Part shown: piece by piece, positions 9,809-20,712 of the stretch
How positions within the stretch are numbered: the first letter of the stretch is position 1
How the letters are laid out: each line of letters opens with the position of its first letter
NCBI GenBank assembly: GCA_040285745.1
Contig: JAUFOR010000002.1
Coordinates: 434,001-498,000 of the forward strand
Origin: Barthelona sp. PCE
Taxonomy: Eukaryota > Metamonada: BaSk clade
Direction of reading: 5' to 3'
Length of the DNA stretch: 64,000 nucleotides
Notes under the pieces: generated by a model
Told to the model about the DNA's origin: nothing
The model's database searches: none
The model's input: the letters and a program-made list of their open reading frames with translations, nothing else
Translations under genes and position numbers: made by a program

Positions 9809-11959
9809 ATGTCCACACGGGAACCATCGGCCAAGCACTGCCGGGTGGGTGATGTTGTAGAGATTCCAAAAACTGGTAAACGGGGCATACTGCGATATGT
9901 GGGACCTTTAAAAGGGCAGAGTGCAAGTAAGATATTCGCTGGTGTCGAGCTAGATACCCCAGATGGTAAGAATAACGGTTTATATATGGGAATTGAGTAC
10001 TTCAGCTGTCGACCTTTGTATGGTGTGTTTGTGCCTGCTCGTTTTGTTCAGCACATAAGCACACCCAACCTGGAGGAGCCAGTGACCCCGAAGCGTCCAG
10101 TATCACAGCCGAAGATGCGTCGTAGCTCATCGAAGACCAGTGTAGATTTATATTCCAAAGCAAAACAACTCCGCCCAACTGATCGAATTGTTCGTTCCAC
10201 TTCTCCTAACATGCCTCCAAAGTCTCCCGGACTGCGTGCACGTTCTCCAGCGTCACCGCAACCCATTGTAGTTAATATTGATGAAAAGCAGATGAAAACA
10301 GGTGATATTGGAAGGACTATGCACTCGATGGTTTACTTGGTAAATTTAATCCCTGATCAGCTTTCAGAGCTCAGCCAGGCATTCTCCAAGATCGTGCAGG
10401 CGCTAGGAATACACATAATTCATCAAGAACACACTATAAAGTCGACGGAAGTTGATAAATCAATTGCAGTAGCTGAGATTTCAGGTCAGTTGTTGCAGCA
10501 GAAAAGGGAAAGCAGCGAGCTCGTGGCTTTGGTGGAGGCCCTGAGTGCAGAGATTGTAGATCTTAGGGAATTCAGTAAGACCATTGAGATTTCTATGCGA
10601 CGCGGTGTCGAGAATGATGGTCTTGTCCAGGCGCACCTCGAGCTTGTCAACAAGGCCGCGCTCATGGGGAAGCTGTCGAGCGAGCTGAGTGAATTAGTCG
10701 GAGTTCAAACAGGCATTGAGATGACACTGTCGGATTCTGTCTCTAAGCTCTTGAAGAGAAACACAGAGCTAGAGAACGCCGTAGAGACACTCGCAGGCGC
10801 ATTGGGTATTGCACAAGAGAGAATAGGCGACTTACAGACGGATTTGGAGTTGATGGAGATGGAGAGCAGCAGATTGGTTGCGCAGACTCGTGCTCTTGGC
10901 GAAACTGCCACCGTATCAACTGCATCCACTGTTTTGGAAATGTCAGAAACTGTCGTTGAAGATCGATATTACCCATTGCTGAGGTCAACGACGACGCTCT
11001 TGGAAGAGGTGAGACAGGCAGGTGTCCTGACTGCAGATAACACACACCTTGCCGAGTGGTTGCACTGCTTCAAGCTATGTATGCATGCTTTGTTTGGTAA
11101 GCCTGCGTTGCATTCATTTTTATTGGAACAGGAGAAGAGCACGCTGCAGACACTGACCAATGCTTACGTTTCAGCAACAGTGGCATTTTTTGTGGTCGAT
11201 CACAGCCCCACAGGTCTCAAGGATGAATGGATTTCACCAACGTTGAATAGTTGCCGCTTACTTTTGGGTGAAATAACGGAATTTGATATGGTTTCTTCGC
11301 TTCCAAGCACGATCGTGGATGCAATTAATAATTGTATTGCTACATTTTCGGCTCCAGAAGGTGTCCAGCTTCGAATGGCCGTTGACGATACAGTGAGTAC
11401 CAGTGGGTTTTATGCCTCCAGTTCATCGCTTCTTTCCAATGTTCATCGCTCAAAGGCCGACCTGGATTCATTTCACGAACGTGTGTTTTCATCAGTGGAG
11501 CCGGATTTCTTTGTGCCCTCGTTCGTCAAGCATGCACAAGATCGGTTTTCTAACTCCCTATCTGACGCATATGCACACACAGAGGCGACAAAGAACGTCA
11601 GGATGGAGCTGGAGATTGCAAATGATGAGCTGAAGAAGGCCAATGAGCGTGACTTGAAAATGCGAGTTGAGTTGGAAGGATTACGTGTACAGCTTCAAAA
11701 AGCAAAGGAGTATGAGACATTACAGAGGAAGAAGTTCCAAAAGATGGCAACGAAAGCACAGCTATTAGAAACTCAGAACAAAAATTTGGAAACACAAATA
11801 CTTAATATGAGTGCAGTAATTGATGGCGAAACACCCTCTCCTTCACCGCTGCCATCTCCTTCACCTGCACTCAAGGAGGAGAAGGTCAGTAAGGCGTCAA
11901 AGAAAGCTGCTGCCAATGTTATGAGTTTGTTTGAGAACTTAAAACAAAGAAAAACATAA
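9809..11959 (+). CDS. CAP-Gly coiled-coil protein, dynactin p150/DCTN1-like
   Basis: Residues 10-80 form a CAP-Gly domain with the groove motif GKNNGLYMGIEYF (usual form GKNDG) and FVPARFV at its end; this fold binds the EEY/F tail of tubulin or EB proteins. A basic Ser/Pro linker (about 90-150) resembles the microtubule-binding basic patch of p150. Coiled coil follows (about 215-370), then a helical region (about 380-560) and a last coiled coil (about 585-670). This order matches dynactin p150Glued, though at 716 aa it is much shorter than the roughly 1280-aa animal protein. A CLIP-type protein is the main alternative. It ends 12 bp before the PRP8 stop codon on the opposite strand. Confidence 0.75.
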   Translation: MSTREPSAKHCRVGDVVEIPKTGKRGILRYVGPLKGQSASKIFAGVELDTPDGKNNGLYMGIEYFSCRPLYGVFVPARFVQHISTPNLEEPVTPKRPVSQPKMRRSSSKTSVDLYSKAKQLRPTDRIVRSTSPNMPPKSPGLRARSPASPQPIVVNIDEKQMKTGDIGRTMHSMVYLVNLIPDQLSELSQAFSKIVQALGIHIIHQEHTIKSTEVDKSIAVAEISGQLLQQKRESSELVALVEALSAEIVDLREFSKTIEISMRRGVENDGLVQAHLELVNKAALMGKLSSELSELVGVQTGIEMTLSDSVSKLLKRNTELENAVETLAGALGIAQERIGDLQTDLELMEMESSRLVAQTRALGETATVSTASTVLEMSETVVEDRYYPLLRSTTTLLEEVRQAGVLTADNTHLAEWLHCFKLCMHALFGKPALHSFLLEQEKSTLQTLTNAYVSATVAFFVVDHSPTGLKDEWISPTLNSCRLLLGEITEFDMVSSLPSTIVDAINNCIATFSAPEGVQLRMAVDDTVSTSGFYASSSSLLSNVHRSKADLDSFHERVFSSVEPDFFVPSFVKHAQDRFSNSLSDAYAHTEATKNVRMELEIANDELKKANERDLKMRVELEGLRVQLQKAKEYETLQRKKFQKMATKAQLLETQNKNLETQILNMSAVIDGETPSPSPLPSPSPALKEEKVSKASKKAAANVMSLFENLKQRKT

Positions 11960-11971
11960 CCTAATATCGTT

Positions 11972-14900
11972 TTATTGATCAGAAAGACCAAAGAAATGAG
12001 TCTTACGATGCTCAGGTGCGTAGAAATCCAACGGAATACTGGCGACAACCTCATATTCATCGTCTGCCGTGTGTCCAATTATTGTTTGCCTTGTAGATGT
12101 GAAGTTAGCGTTCCAGAACCCTTTAGAGAGCTGAGGAACCATGAAACAACATGAAAACTCGGTCGAAAGTAAAACCTTGCGTTCAAATGTGCTGTCTTGA
12201 GCTTCTGTGAATCGTTTATACTGTCTGTCAAACTCCAGAATGTCGTTGGTTGCCTTTGACACCTCGTCGAAGAAGTCCAAACACGTGGGGACGAAAGAAA
12301 AGCACGACACAATACAAGACGGTGATATAGATATTTGAACACTGTCGGCTGGCATTCGTCCGCTAACAATGAATTGACGATGTAGTAACATATCATGCAT
12401 GCTCGCCTCCTTGGTCTCGACTGTGGATGAGTGCATCCATCCCACACACTGCAGTTGCTCTAGAACGAAAGAGTTTGGTTTGGCCAGAGGTATAGTGACA
12501 CTGTCGCTGTCGCCCCACTGCAAAGGGAGCACAACAGCGTATACACGGATTATATCCTCAAAAATACGTCCGTAGAGCAGTGCGCCAATCTCAACACGTG
12601 AATCAAACAGTTTGATGAACTGCCGCAACGCAGGCATAGGGAGCTCAACAGCTGGATGATCCAGTGATGCAACGGCTTTTGTAGCACCTACCACGATGTT
12701 GTCGGCCTGCATCTTAAATCGATGACTTTCAGTCATTCTCTGCCTCCACTCAGCTCTGGAAACAGCCTTCTCCGTTTCATAGTTGGTTGTGACCTTGATG
12801 CCCAGAGTTTCTCCGGATTTGTTCACCGTCTCCATGATGCGTTCTTCTGTGCTCTCACGTTCTTCAGTCATCTCAGCCATTTTCGCTCTGATAGAATCTG
12901 GCGCCTCAATCTGCATACCCAGAACAATATCTCTAATATCACCTGCTGTGAACGCATCGCTACTGACATCCATTTTCTTCGCCACGTCATCCACAACAAT
13001 ATCCCTCAGCAGCTTTTCGAAATCAATCCATTCAGCGTCTGTAAGAGATGGCCAAACATGACCAGGTTTAACCTCGAGAGAGTGCGTTGTAAGATATGTC
13101 TGTACACTGCGTTGCGATGTCTTGATACCCCTCAAGAGAAGGCACAGACGGATAAAGCATATGTCCTGAGGCCACGATTCCAGCCAGTCATCGTACAGAT
13201 TGTAAACAGCAATATGACTCTCTGTTGCATCCTGGATCGTTGGCCCGATCATTGGATGCATCAGGAGCGCTGAAAACATCACCTGCATCTCGCTTCCTCG
13301 CAATTTGATGTTGGGGAAGTCAATGAGCCTGGTTTGCAGTGGAGATAGACCGGTTTTTGTCGTCGAGAAGATCTCCGTGGGGAGGTCATCACTCGGCAGC
13401 GCCTTTAGCAACGCAGACACCTCCTCAGCAGCTTTCCAACGTGCAATCTGGGAGAGCCTCTTCATGTTTGCCCATGCACTCTTGTGGATGGTTCTTATGT
13501 TGAGCTCACCTGTCGTTGGAATGAATACAAACAGCGCACCGTTCATCGGGTCGGAGTGTACGTTACCATTTTCGGTTCTAATAAGGGCCTTTCGATAGAC
13601 AATGGATTCGTCAACAAGCCATGGAAGCTTTTGGTTGAAAATCTCAATTAGGTTGTTGCTTGAGAGAAGCGTAGTGCTGTGATCGCGGTTATAAAGTGAT
13701 AGCTGGTTGCGAATACGCTCCCTGAACACAGAAAGCGCAGTATTAGACTCATGCATTATGCGCATGAGGGTGAGAAGCGCCTGCTGCAACCCAGGGAAAA
13801 AAGTACCATATATTGCATAACAGTCGTAACAAAGGTCGTATGCAATGACGATACCTGTGTAACTCGGGTACTTGGTAACACCATCATGTGTATAGCGTAG
13901 GAATTGCTGCTTGGCGAACAGTGATATGTCATGTGCATCGTAGTCGCCCCATCTGAGCTGTACATCAATCCAAAATTTGGATGACTCACATGTATCAAAT
14001 CGTGTAGAGACGACGTCAGACATCAGCATTGGTTCTGTGAAGGGCCATTTATATGTGGCGTTGAGCGTAATATCAGCCGCAGAAGCCTCATATCTGTATG
14101 ATTTACGTGGTTGGATGCTCTGCTGCACTACTTTTTCAATATCTAATGCCTCAAGCTTGTTGTTCAGGTACTGTGTGAGATCCATAACGAGAGATTCGTG
14201 TACTCGTTGCCAAAGATGACCGGCAAAGAGCTCGACCACTGCGACACGAAGACCTGCAATCTTACCATGTAGGAAGACGCCGCATAGGTCTAACTGTACC
14301 TTGAATCCAACGTAAACGTCTGCTCTGTTTATGGTTGGTGACCACCACAGAATGAATCTTCTATTGCTGAGCTGGTTAACACCTCTACGTTGAGCGTGTG
14401 TAAGGTTTCTGAAAACAGATGTCTTTTCAAAGGCACTCTGTTTTTCCCAGAAAAGACCCTCATGTTTACCAAAGTGGGTTGCACGGAACATTGTATGTGA
14501 GAGAATAACCTCAGGGCCGCCCAAGCTCGAGATAACGTCTGTACGGTATTGGTCAATGTCAAAAAGCCTGCCGTCATGGTTATAACTCGTCCAGTTGAAC
14601 GGGTCATATCGCATGTGTGTGTATCTGCTGAACAGCTGTCTCTTTCTCCAACCAAACTCGAATAGAAGTGTTGAACGTTGGCTGGAGAAGAGGGTCTTGA
14701 CACGAGGAACACCATAGTCAACGAGATCCTCCACATCATCGTATGTCAGCCTGCGTCTTTCCAACTCTGCCTCTCGACGACGGAGATCATGCTCATACCA
14801 CACACGGCGACTTTGAGTGATCTCATCCTGCCACGATGCGACGTATCTGTAAAGATTGGGAATCACACTATCTTGGTTCAAACCGCTCCTAAAGGCAACG

Positions 14901-17900
14901 ATACCAGCGTCTGTCTGCGATGCAAACCTGAAGTCTGAAACAGGAACGAGAACTGAGCCGATGCTGTACATGCCCAACCCACCGAACTCACGTGGGGCGT
15001 AAAAGACGACCGGCGGGAATCTGTTAGGCATCTTTGAGTTGAAGCCTTTTTTGATTATCAACTGAACACGGTTCTCGCACTTAATTAGCTTGTCGATAAG
15101 CTGCACTGTGTTGGGAATCGCTTCACGATAGTAAGAAACAAAACCCAACAGAGTTTGGTTCCACCGAGAAGCAATCTTCATAAACGTTGTTGCTGATGAC
15201 GTCATCAAAATCCGTCTGATCCTGTTCGTAAATCGAGCCTGCGCCTTCTCACTAACACGCAACCAGCCATACATCATAGACTCACCCGTTGAATGATCAT
15301 TGAAGGTCCACTGCGGGTTTGTATTGATATCAGTTGCCTGTACTTCATCAATGCGTGAAGCTGGTAGCAGTCTGATTTCAAACCCACCCATTTCAAAGTT
15401 GAAATGCGGGTTTTGGGGTGAGGAAACGCTGATGAATGATTTTTCGAATTCAATGGTTGCAATAGTCTTTGGCACCCTCTTGGAGAACACCTCAAACACA
15501 GCACGGCCAAGGAAGTCATCCACCCTGTTCATCATCATTCGCTGATCAACAGGCCATATGATTTTTGATTGATAGGAAGGAAGATTACGAAGTGTGTGTT
15601 CATCGCTGTTATGAATGAAAGAGTTGACAAGATAGGTCGCTTCCTGTGGTGTGAAGGAACATACAATGTAAACCTTGTCCAACGTACGGCGATAGTGCTG
15701 TACAATACCATAGCTCACAGCGGGTCTTCCTTCAATCGAGGCTGAGACAAACTCTTCACATGTGTGCCTGCCCAACAGGAGCAAATCTAGCACGAGACCG
15801 CATAATTCACCAATAAGTGCAGAAAATTCAAAACCTTTGAGGACACCAACGACGTTCAGATAAGAACTATCCTTGTGATCCACCTCCACGTTACATCTGC
15901 TTGTGATGTAGTCAGCAATTGCATCGTCCATGAAAAGACGAAGTATTTTGTTGAGTAGATTTAGGTCAATATTAGCGAAGAAATTTTCAACTGAAAGTTC
16001 ACATACACAACTGAATTGGCTCTTACTACTCATTAGTGAACGATTTCCTGCGATTTCGGCGCAGAATTCATGCACGCTGAGTGGCATTGGAACAGAGTCA
16101 ACAGGAAGAGAATACTTTGGCAAGAAACGACGAAGCTCATAGTTGAGATACATGGCTATATAAGCGTCTGTGATTTTCTCGAGAGGGTCAACGTTGTAGA
16201 CCACATCTACAGTATCAATGTGATCATGAACCGTGACATCGACTTTACGGAACGTTCGCTGAGTTAGCAGAAGGCGCTTGATTCTATTAAGAGTCTCGCT
16301 TGGGGATTCAAAAGCCCGGTCAATGAGTGCCAACTCCTCGCGTTCACGTTGATTTAGGACTGGTTTGACCACGAACTGCTCTTTAAGAGCCTCGATCGCG
16401 AGTACCAATATCTTGCTGTCATTGGTGTATGTGAGTGGCGGGAATGCAACTGGATCAACAAAACGAGTAACAATTGCGCTTATACCCTTGTAAATTGCAA
16501 GTGCCTGATCAATCGCAATAAATGGACCGCTCTCGAGATAAGCATTGCTGAGCTCCTGCTGAAATAAAAAATAGAGTCTAATGAGTCGTCCAGAATTCTT
16601 CTCGCTATCTTTCTTTCCATAAAGAAAACCCTTTGCGAGTTTCTTACGCTCAATAAGTGTGTTTCTCTGGTACCACTCCATTCTTTCCTCAAGGTATGCA
16701 TTCAGCAACTCGATGACTGGCTGAGGTAACTGGGGTCGGAAAACAACGCCTGCTCTCATGCAACGCCATGCTTCTGAGTAATGTGAAAGAACGTGCTTGA
16801 TCTTTGTAGCATGTAGTCTCGGTGGAAGGATATCTTTAAGTTCTCTTTCGAGCTGAAGTTTAAGCTCCAGGTCATAATGTGACTCTGATCTAGCCTTGGA
16901 GATGGTTTTAATGCGATAGTTGTCTCTTCCTTCGAACAGACGCGATAAGAAATTTGTAGCGTATACGGTCAGCATAGAATTGAAACCTCTCAGCATAAAC
17001 ACATATTCACGCAGGAACTCCACCCAGAAGCCGTTGCCCATGATTTCAAACGAACCCGTGTACTTCCTATCGTAGAACTCATCACTGAACATTCGACAAA
17101 TGATCTTATTGTAGTTCTTAAAGAGGGTAATCTGGCGCATTACACGATATTTGTATCGATACAGGCCAGTGTGCTTACCCATGTTGAGGAAAAGCGTGTA
17201 TATGGCATCATGCAACTGGAAACTATCAACCAAACCTAAACGAAATTGTATGTGTGCATCAACTATGAATTTTGTGAACTTCAGCAGCTCACGAATGATG
17301 TCGAACATATGACCTAGCCTACCTCGCTTGCGTTCCTTGGTGGTCAGTGTTTTGATAGCCTTTAAGTTAAAATTATAATCTAGATGCAAAAAATTTAGTT
17401 TTTTCTTATGAATAATCAAATTCAGAATGTTCCAACCCTGGTGGACCAACTGCATAGCTGCTTCAAGCCAATCCATCTCAACGTGTTTAAAGAACTTTGA
17501 TTGTGAGAAGAACTCCAATGTGGAAGGATCTTGCCTCAATTCTTCAGCTTTTCTTTTCTCTTTGGATAATGCTCTCTTGGCATCAACCTTGAGCACTCTT
17601 TGGTGTGCAACCTTTGTGGAAACGCCCACATTGGGAGAACAGTGTTGCTGATGGAGACGAACAATGCTCTGCTCCACTTGACGTTGGGTTTTCTTTTTAT
17701 GCTCCAAAGTGAGCAAGTTGAATTTCACAGGCTCAAGTTCTTCTTCAGCAAAAAGAGGAGCAAAGGGAAGTTTAGGCCCTTTAGGAACATTAGCTTTTCT
17801 TTGAGGATGTAAAGTAGTCTCAAAACCTAATTCATCTGTTTCGATATTAACGTGGAGACTGTGACGATATTGATCAACCATAAAGAAAGGATGCGTCCTC

Positions 17901-18721
17901 GAATTGGAATGAAGGTATGGATAAAGACAGCGGTACTCTATTCTACTATGACCTCTATTAATAACCTTTGTAACATCATTAAAATCATTAATGTTCTCAT
18001 ATATCGATTCTATATTATGCTTGAATGGATCAAAGCGGGGGCCACCACTCACTGAACCATTGATAACCTTGGCGTTGAGAAAAGCTGTTGTGTTGAACAA
18101 AAAATAAGAATTGGGATCTATGTTTGAAGAAATATTCTCACAAAGACCGTCGAGAATCTTTTTCTGCTCTAAACTCGTTGTATACTGCCTTTTGCCGTTG
18201 ACAGAACTTTCAGCTTCGTTGAAAAGACCCTCAACAAGCTCTCGATATTCGTCAGATAAACTGTCGTATATTGGTATAGCGCTTTGGACGTTAAAATTCT
18301 TCTCAATCTTATGGTAGAGTCTAATGCTGTCATCGTCGTCTGTTAGTGGGAATTCTAAACGAGTAAAATGTGTTCTATTGTGATATTCATTTTGCATCTC
18401 ACGCAGGGTCAGTGCCCATTTTGCTCGGTAGACTTCTGGTATACAGCGTGCCGTGTCATTAACAACGGTTAGACAACCAGCATTGTGATACAGTGTCTGA
18501 ACGGTCTTGCTTAATTCCCATGGCATCGGCATGTTTTCAAAAAGCTTTGTGATGGCCAGGGGGAAGTGTTTTAGAGCTCCCACGTAAGTCTTCCTAATAT
18601 CTTTGTAGCGATGTGCGCTTAAATTGCCCTTAGAATCCAGATCTCTACGGATATCTTGCAATAGTGCAGCCTTTGAAGGTCTCTTGGACCCGTGCTTACT
18701 ATTTCGATGGCGTTTAGTCAT
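11972..18721 (-). CDS. PRP8: PRP8, central U5 snRNP splicing factor
   Basis: PRP8 is the scaffold of the spliceosome catalytic core. At 2249 aa the protein is close to full length (about 2335 in human). Near the N-terminus GALKHFPLAITKLFENMPMPWEL is the conserved PRO8NT block. Large-domain segments follow, including the reverse-transcriptase-like and endonuclease-like parts (for example EFGGLGMYSIGSVLVPVSD near residue 1240), the RNase H-like domain, and a C-terminal JAB1/MPN domain from about residue 2000 (VEIGALLYGRIFED). The Pro-rich N-terminal leader of animals and fungi is missing; the protein begins with a basic segment. No internal intron is needed. Its presence agrees with the introns found at 537 and 44479. 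Confidence 0.97.
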   Translation of the reverse strand: MTKRHRNSKHGSKRPSKAALLQDIRRDLDSKGNLSAHRYKDIRKTYVGALKHFPLAITKLFENMPMPWELSKTVQTLYHNAGCLTVVNDTARCIPEVYRAKWALTLREMQNEYHNRTHFTRLEFPLTDDDDSIRLYHKIEKNFNVQSAIPIYDSLSDEYRELVEGLFNEAESSVNGKRQYTTSLEQKKILDGLCENISSNIDPNSYFLFNTTAFLNAKVINGSVSGGPRFDPFKHNIESIYENINDFNDVTKVINRGHSRIEYRCLYPYLHSNSRTHPFFMVDQYRHSLHVNIETDELGFETTLHPQRKANVPKGPKLPFAPLFAEEELEPVKFNLLTLEHKKKTQRQVEQSIVRLHQQHCSPNVGVSTKVAHQRVLKVDAKRALSKEKRKAEELRQDPSTLEFFSQSKFFKHVEMDWLEAAMQLVHQGWNILNLIIHKKKLNFLHLDYNFNLKAIKTLTTKERKRGRLGHMFDIIRELLKFTKFIVDAHIQFRLGLVDSFQLHDAIYTLFLNMGKHTGLYRYKYRVMRQITLFKNYNKIICRMFSDEFYDRKYTGSFEIMGNGFWVEFLREYVFMLRGFNSMLTVYATNFLSRLFEGRDNYRIKTISKARSESHYDLELKLQLERELKDILPPRLHATKIKHVLSHYSEAWRCMRAGVVFRPQLPQPVIELLNAYLEERMEWYQRNTLIERKKLAKGFLYGKKDSEKNSGRLIRLYFLFQQELSNAYLESGPFIAIDQALAIYKGISAIVTRFVDPVAFPPLTYTNDSKILVLAIEALKEQFVVKPVLNQREREELALIDRAFESPSETLNRIKRLLLTQRTFRKVDVTVHDHIDTVDVVYNVDPLEKITDAYIAMYLNYELRRFLPKYSLPVDSVPMPLSVHEFCAEIAGNRSLMSSKSQFSCVCELSVENFFANIDLNLLNKILRLFMDDAIADYITSRCNVEVDHKDSSYLNVVGVLKGFEFSALIGELCGLVLDLLLLGRHTCEEFVSASIEGRPAVSYGIVQHYRRTLDKVYIVCSFTPQEATYLVNSFIHNSDEHTLRNLPSYQSKIIWPVDQRMMMNRVDDFLGRAVFEVFSKRVPKTIATIEFEKSFISVSSPQNPHFNFEMGGFEIRLLPASRIDEVQATDINTNPQWTFNDHSTGESMMYGWLRVSEKAQARFTNRIRRILMTSSATTFMKIASRWNQTLLGFVSYYREAIPNTVQLIDKLIKCENRVQLIIKKGFNSKMPNRFPPVVFYAPREFGGLGMYSIGSVLVPVSDFRFASQTDAGIVAFRSGLNQDSVIPNLYRYVASWQDEITQSRRVWYEHDLRRREAELERRRLTYDDVEDLVDYGVPRVKTLFSSQRSTLLFEFGWRKRQLFSRYTHMRYDPFNWTSYNHDGRLFDIDQYRTDVISSLGGPEVILSHTMFRATHFGKHEGLFWEKQSAFEKTSVFRNLTHAQRRGVNQLSNRRFILWWSPTINRADVYVGFKVQLDLCGVFLHGKIAGLRVAVVELFAGHLWQRVHESLVMDLTQYLNNKLEALDIEKVVQQSIQPRKSYRYEASAADITLNATYKWPFTEPMLMSDVVSTRFDTCESSKFWIDVQLRWGDYDAHDISLFAKQQFLRYTHDGVTKYPSYTGIVIAYDLCYDCYAIYGTFFPGLQQALLTLMRIMHESNTALSVFRERIRNQLSLYNRDHSTTLLSSNNLIEIFNQKLPWLVDESIVYRKALIRTENGNVHSDPMNGALFVFIPTTGELNIRTIHKSAWANMKRLSQIARWKAAEEVSALLKALPSDDLPTEIFSTTKTGLSPLQTRLIDFPNIKLRGSEMQVMFSALLMHPMIGPTIQDATESHIAVYNLYDDWLESWPQDICFIRLCLLLRGIKTSQRSVQTYLTTHSLEVKPGHVWPSLTDAEWIDFEKLLRDIVVDDVAKKMDVSSDAFTAGDIRDIVLGMQIEAPDSIRAKMAEMTEERESTEERIMETVNKSGETLGIKVTTNYETEKAVSRAEWRQRMTESHRFKMQADNIVVGATKAVASLDHPAVELPMPALRQFIKLFDSRVEIGALLYGRIFEDIIRVYAVVLPLQWGDSDSVTIPLAKPNSFVLEQLQCVGWMHSSTVETKEASMHDMLLHRQFIVSGRMPADSVQISISPSCIVSCFSFVPTCLDFFDEVSKATNDILEFDRQYKRFTEAQDSTFERKVLLSTEFSCCFMVPQLSKGFWNANFTSTRQTIIGHTADDEYEVVASIPLDFYAPEHRKTHFFGLSDQ

Positions 18722-19006
18722 TGTTTAATGTGTGAAATGGCTGATAATAGTGTCAACAGTTTAGTCATCAGAATAAGGTTTTTTATTTTTGAAGTATGTG
18801 TCAAAGCTTGGTAACACCACACACATTAGGCGAAAGATGAAAGTAGTGATTGTATTTTGCAAACAGATGAATAAAGTATTGTCCGGCAGTTGCATCTTTC
18901 TATTCCTGCAATAATTTAACAATAATCATGCACAAATGGCTAGTTTTTGAACACACAATATAATGATGTAAGTTTAACATCACTTCCAATATTTTTATCC
19001 ATATCA

Positions 19007-19528
19007 ATGAATCTCAAAGAAGTGGGGATTAACAGCGATCGCGTGCGGCAGATGACCAAAGAGGAAATGGCCGATGCAACACACGTTGACAACGACGAAG
19101 AAGTTGAAGCTATTTTTGCTGAAAAAGCAGCCAAATATGCTGCTACATATGATAAGCTGTTGCTCAAACATGCCAACTTGTCCAGAATGCGTCTTTGTAA
19201 GTTGGATGATCAGATTTACACTCATTTCCGTGAAGAGTTCCCTGATATTTCCGTTGATAAAATGGAGGTTGAGCAATGGAAGGAACCCAAGAAGAAGTGG
19301 CACGATTTCATGATGCTTTACCATGAAGGAGAGTTCAAATTAGCAAATTTCTCCATGGGAACACTATTTAGACCTGATGCTAGTCGTCGAGTTGAAGTGG
19401 ACAACTGTGAGATTATGCCCCGTGTGCAGTTCTACGCGTTCGAGATTGCTCGTAACCGTGAGGGCATCAATGATCAGTATAAGGAGTCATGGGCAGAACA
19501 ACTCCCCCCATCATGGGCCAGGGAATAA
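19007..19528 (+). CDS. PBDC1: PBDC1 family protein (formerly polysaccharide biosynthesis domain)
   Basis: A small conserved eukaryotic protein; recent work on the family links it to chaperone-like roles, despite its name. The 173-aa protein shows the family pattern: Asp-Asp-x-Ile-Tyr-x-His-Phe (LDDQIYTHF) near residue 65, KKKWHDFMMLYHEG at about 95-110, FSMGTLFRPDA, and PRVQFYAFEIARNREGIND near residue 145. The start ATG at 19007 sits just before conserved sequence; the longer reading from 18947 begins at a non-ATG codon. Its stop is 5 bp from that of the convergent kinase. Confidence 0.88.
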   Translation: MNLKEVGINSDRVRQMTKEEMADATHVDNDEEVEAIFAEKAAKYAATYDKLLLKHANLSRMRLCKLDDQIYTHFREEFPDISVDKMEVEQWKEPKKKWHDFMMLYHEGEFKLANFSMGTLFRPDASRRVEVDNCEIMPRVQFYAFEIARNREGINDQYKESWAEQLPPSWARE

Positions 19529-19533
19529 ATTTA

Positions 19534-20538
19534 CTAGTTTTGCGTATTAAACAGAAGCCATTGTTGACTCTTGAATACATCTGCATCTTCAAACCAAGGA
19601 TGTTCTAATAAAATTTCTGGGTCAGGTCGATCACTGGGGTTTTTCTCCAATAATTTCTCTAATATATCAACCATCTCATTGCTCAATGATCCGTCTCTGG
19701 GGATAGGTGCTGGTTGGGTCTCTATGGCGTCTAACAAATCAAACAATGTTGGATGATTACTAAAAGGAATGACTTTCGTTATTAATTCAAGTAAAGTCAA
19801 ACCTAAACTCCACATATCTGTCTGCCAGTTATACTTCTGCGATGCAAGGCGCTCAGGGGACATATAAGATGCTGTTCCAACCCACGACATATTCATGGGC
19901 ATTGAGCTTTCAACGGCTGCAGCAACACCGAAATCAGTGAGTAGTACTTTACCTTGCTCATCAACTAGAATGTTATGTGGTTTAAGATCCCTGTGGATGA
20001 CATGGCACTGTTTTAAATATACAAAAGAATCAAGTAGTTGATATGCAATACCCTTAATAATTGATTCTGGGATGATTTTTTTCAAATCACCTAATGAACC
20101 TCTGCTACAATACTTAAGCGCAAAAAACACTTTTCCATCCATGAACCATGCACCAAAACAAGGTACAATACCGGAATGTTTGAGCGAATATAGGGTTCGA
20201 ATTTCTTTCTTGACCTGCGCCAACATTTGTTCGCTTGTGAGATCAATGCGGAATTCTTTGACGGCAACAGGCTGATTGGTGGGCATGTGATGCATCTTCA
20301 TCACACATCCTTGACCTCCTTCACCGAGTTTGCCCAAAACATGTAGTTCATTATGTCTAACCACAAACTCTGCAGATTCTGGGATAAGGTAGTTCTGTTC
20401 ATTACTGTTTGACTGCGAGACAGGATTCTTGAGTCCTTCACGGTTAATCAACAGACTTCCATCGCGTAGAGTTCCTGTTTGCGAAATAAATTCTTCTTCT
20501 GGTGCTGGAGTGATGTCAAGAGTAAGATTTGGTAACAT
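19534..20538 (-). CDS. Protein kinase of the STE7/MAP kinase kinase group
   Basis: A 334-aa serine/threonine, possibly dual-specificity, kinase. The domain spans about residues 68-318: glycine loop GKLGEGGQGCVMK, Lys in VAVKEF, HRD loop HVIHRDLKPHNIL, DFG in LLTDFGVAAAV, and SWVGTASYMSPERL in the activation segment. GT-x-SYMSPER is the MAPKK hallmark. The first of the two MAPKK activation-loop phosphosites appears to be Pro here and the second is Ser, so regulation may differ. The N-terminal 65 residues are short and disordered, with no clear MAPK docking motif. It is convergent with PBDC1, 5 bp apart. Confidence 0.88.
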   Translation of the reverse strand: MLPNLTLDITPAPEEEFISQTGTLRDGSLLINREGLKNPVSQSNSNEQNYLIPESAEFVVRHNELHVLGKLGEGGQGCVMKMHHMPTNQPVAVKEFRIDLTSEQMLAQVKKEIRTLYSLKHSGIVPCFGAWFMDGKVFFALKYCSRGSLGDLKKIIPESIIKGIAYQLLDSFVYLKQCHVIHRDLKPHNILVDEQGKVLLTDFGVAAAVESSMPMNMSWVGTASYMSPERLASQKYNWQTDMWSLGLTLLELITKVIPFSNHPTLFDLLDAIETQPAPIPRDGSLSNEMVDILEKLLEKNPSDRPDPEILLEHPWFEDADVFKSQQWLLFNTQN

Positions 20539-20712
20539 TTTATGCTATAACGAACGTTTTAAAAAGCAGAAAAGCAGAAAAAAGTTTTAACATCGCATAA
20601 GCTCATTACAGTACTACATGCCTCTTTTTCAAACAGTAAATGATATTTTTGCTGGTTGAAGCAGAAAAAAATTGATTAATTCTTGTTTTCGCTTAACTTT
20701 CCTCAATTAAGT

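Noticed and set aside
11972-18721. Many ORFs of 60-180 codons on both strands across PRP8
   Set aside because: They overlap a near-full-length conserved PRP8 frame and have no recognisable domain; they are frame shadows.
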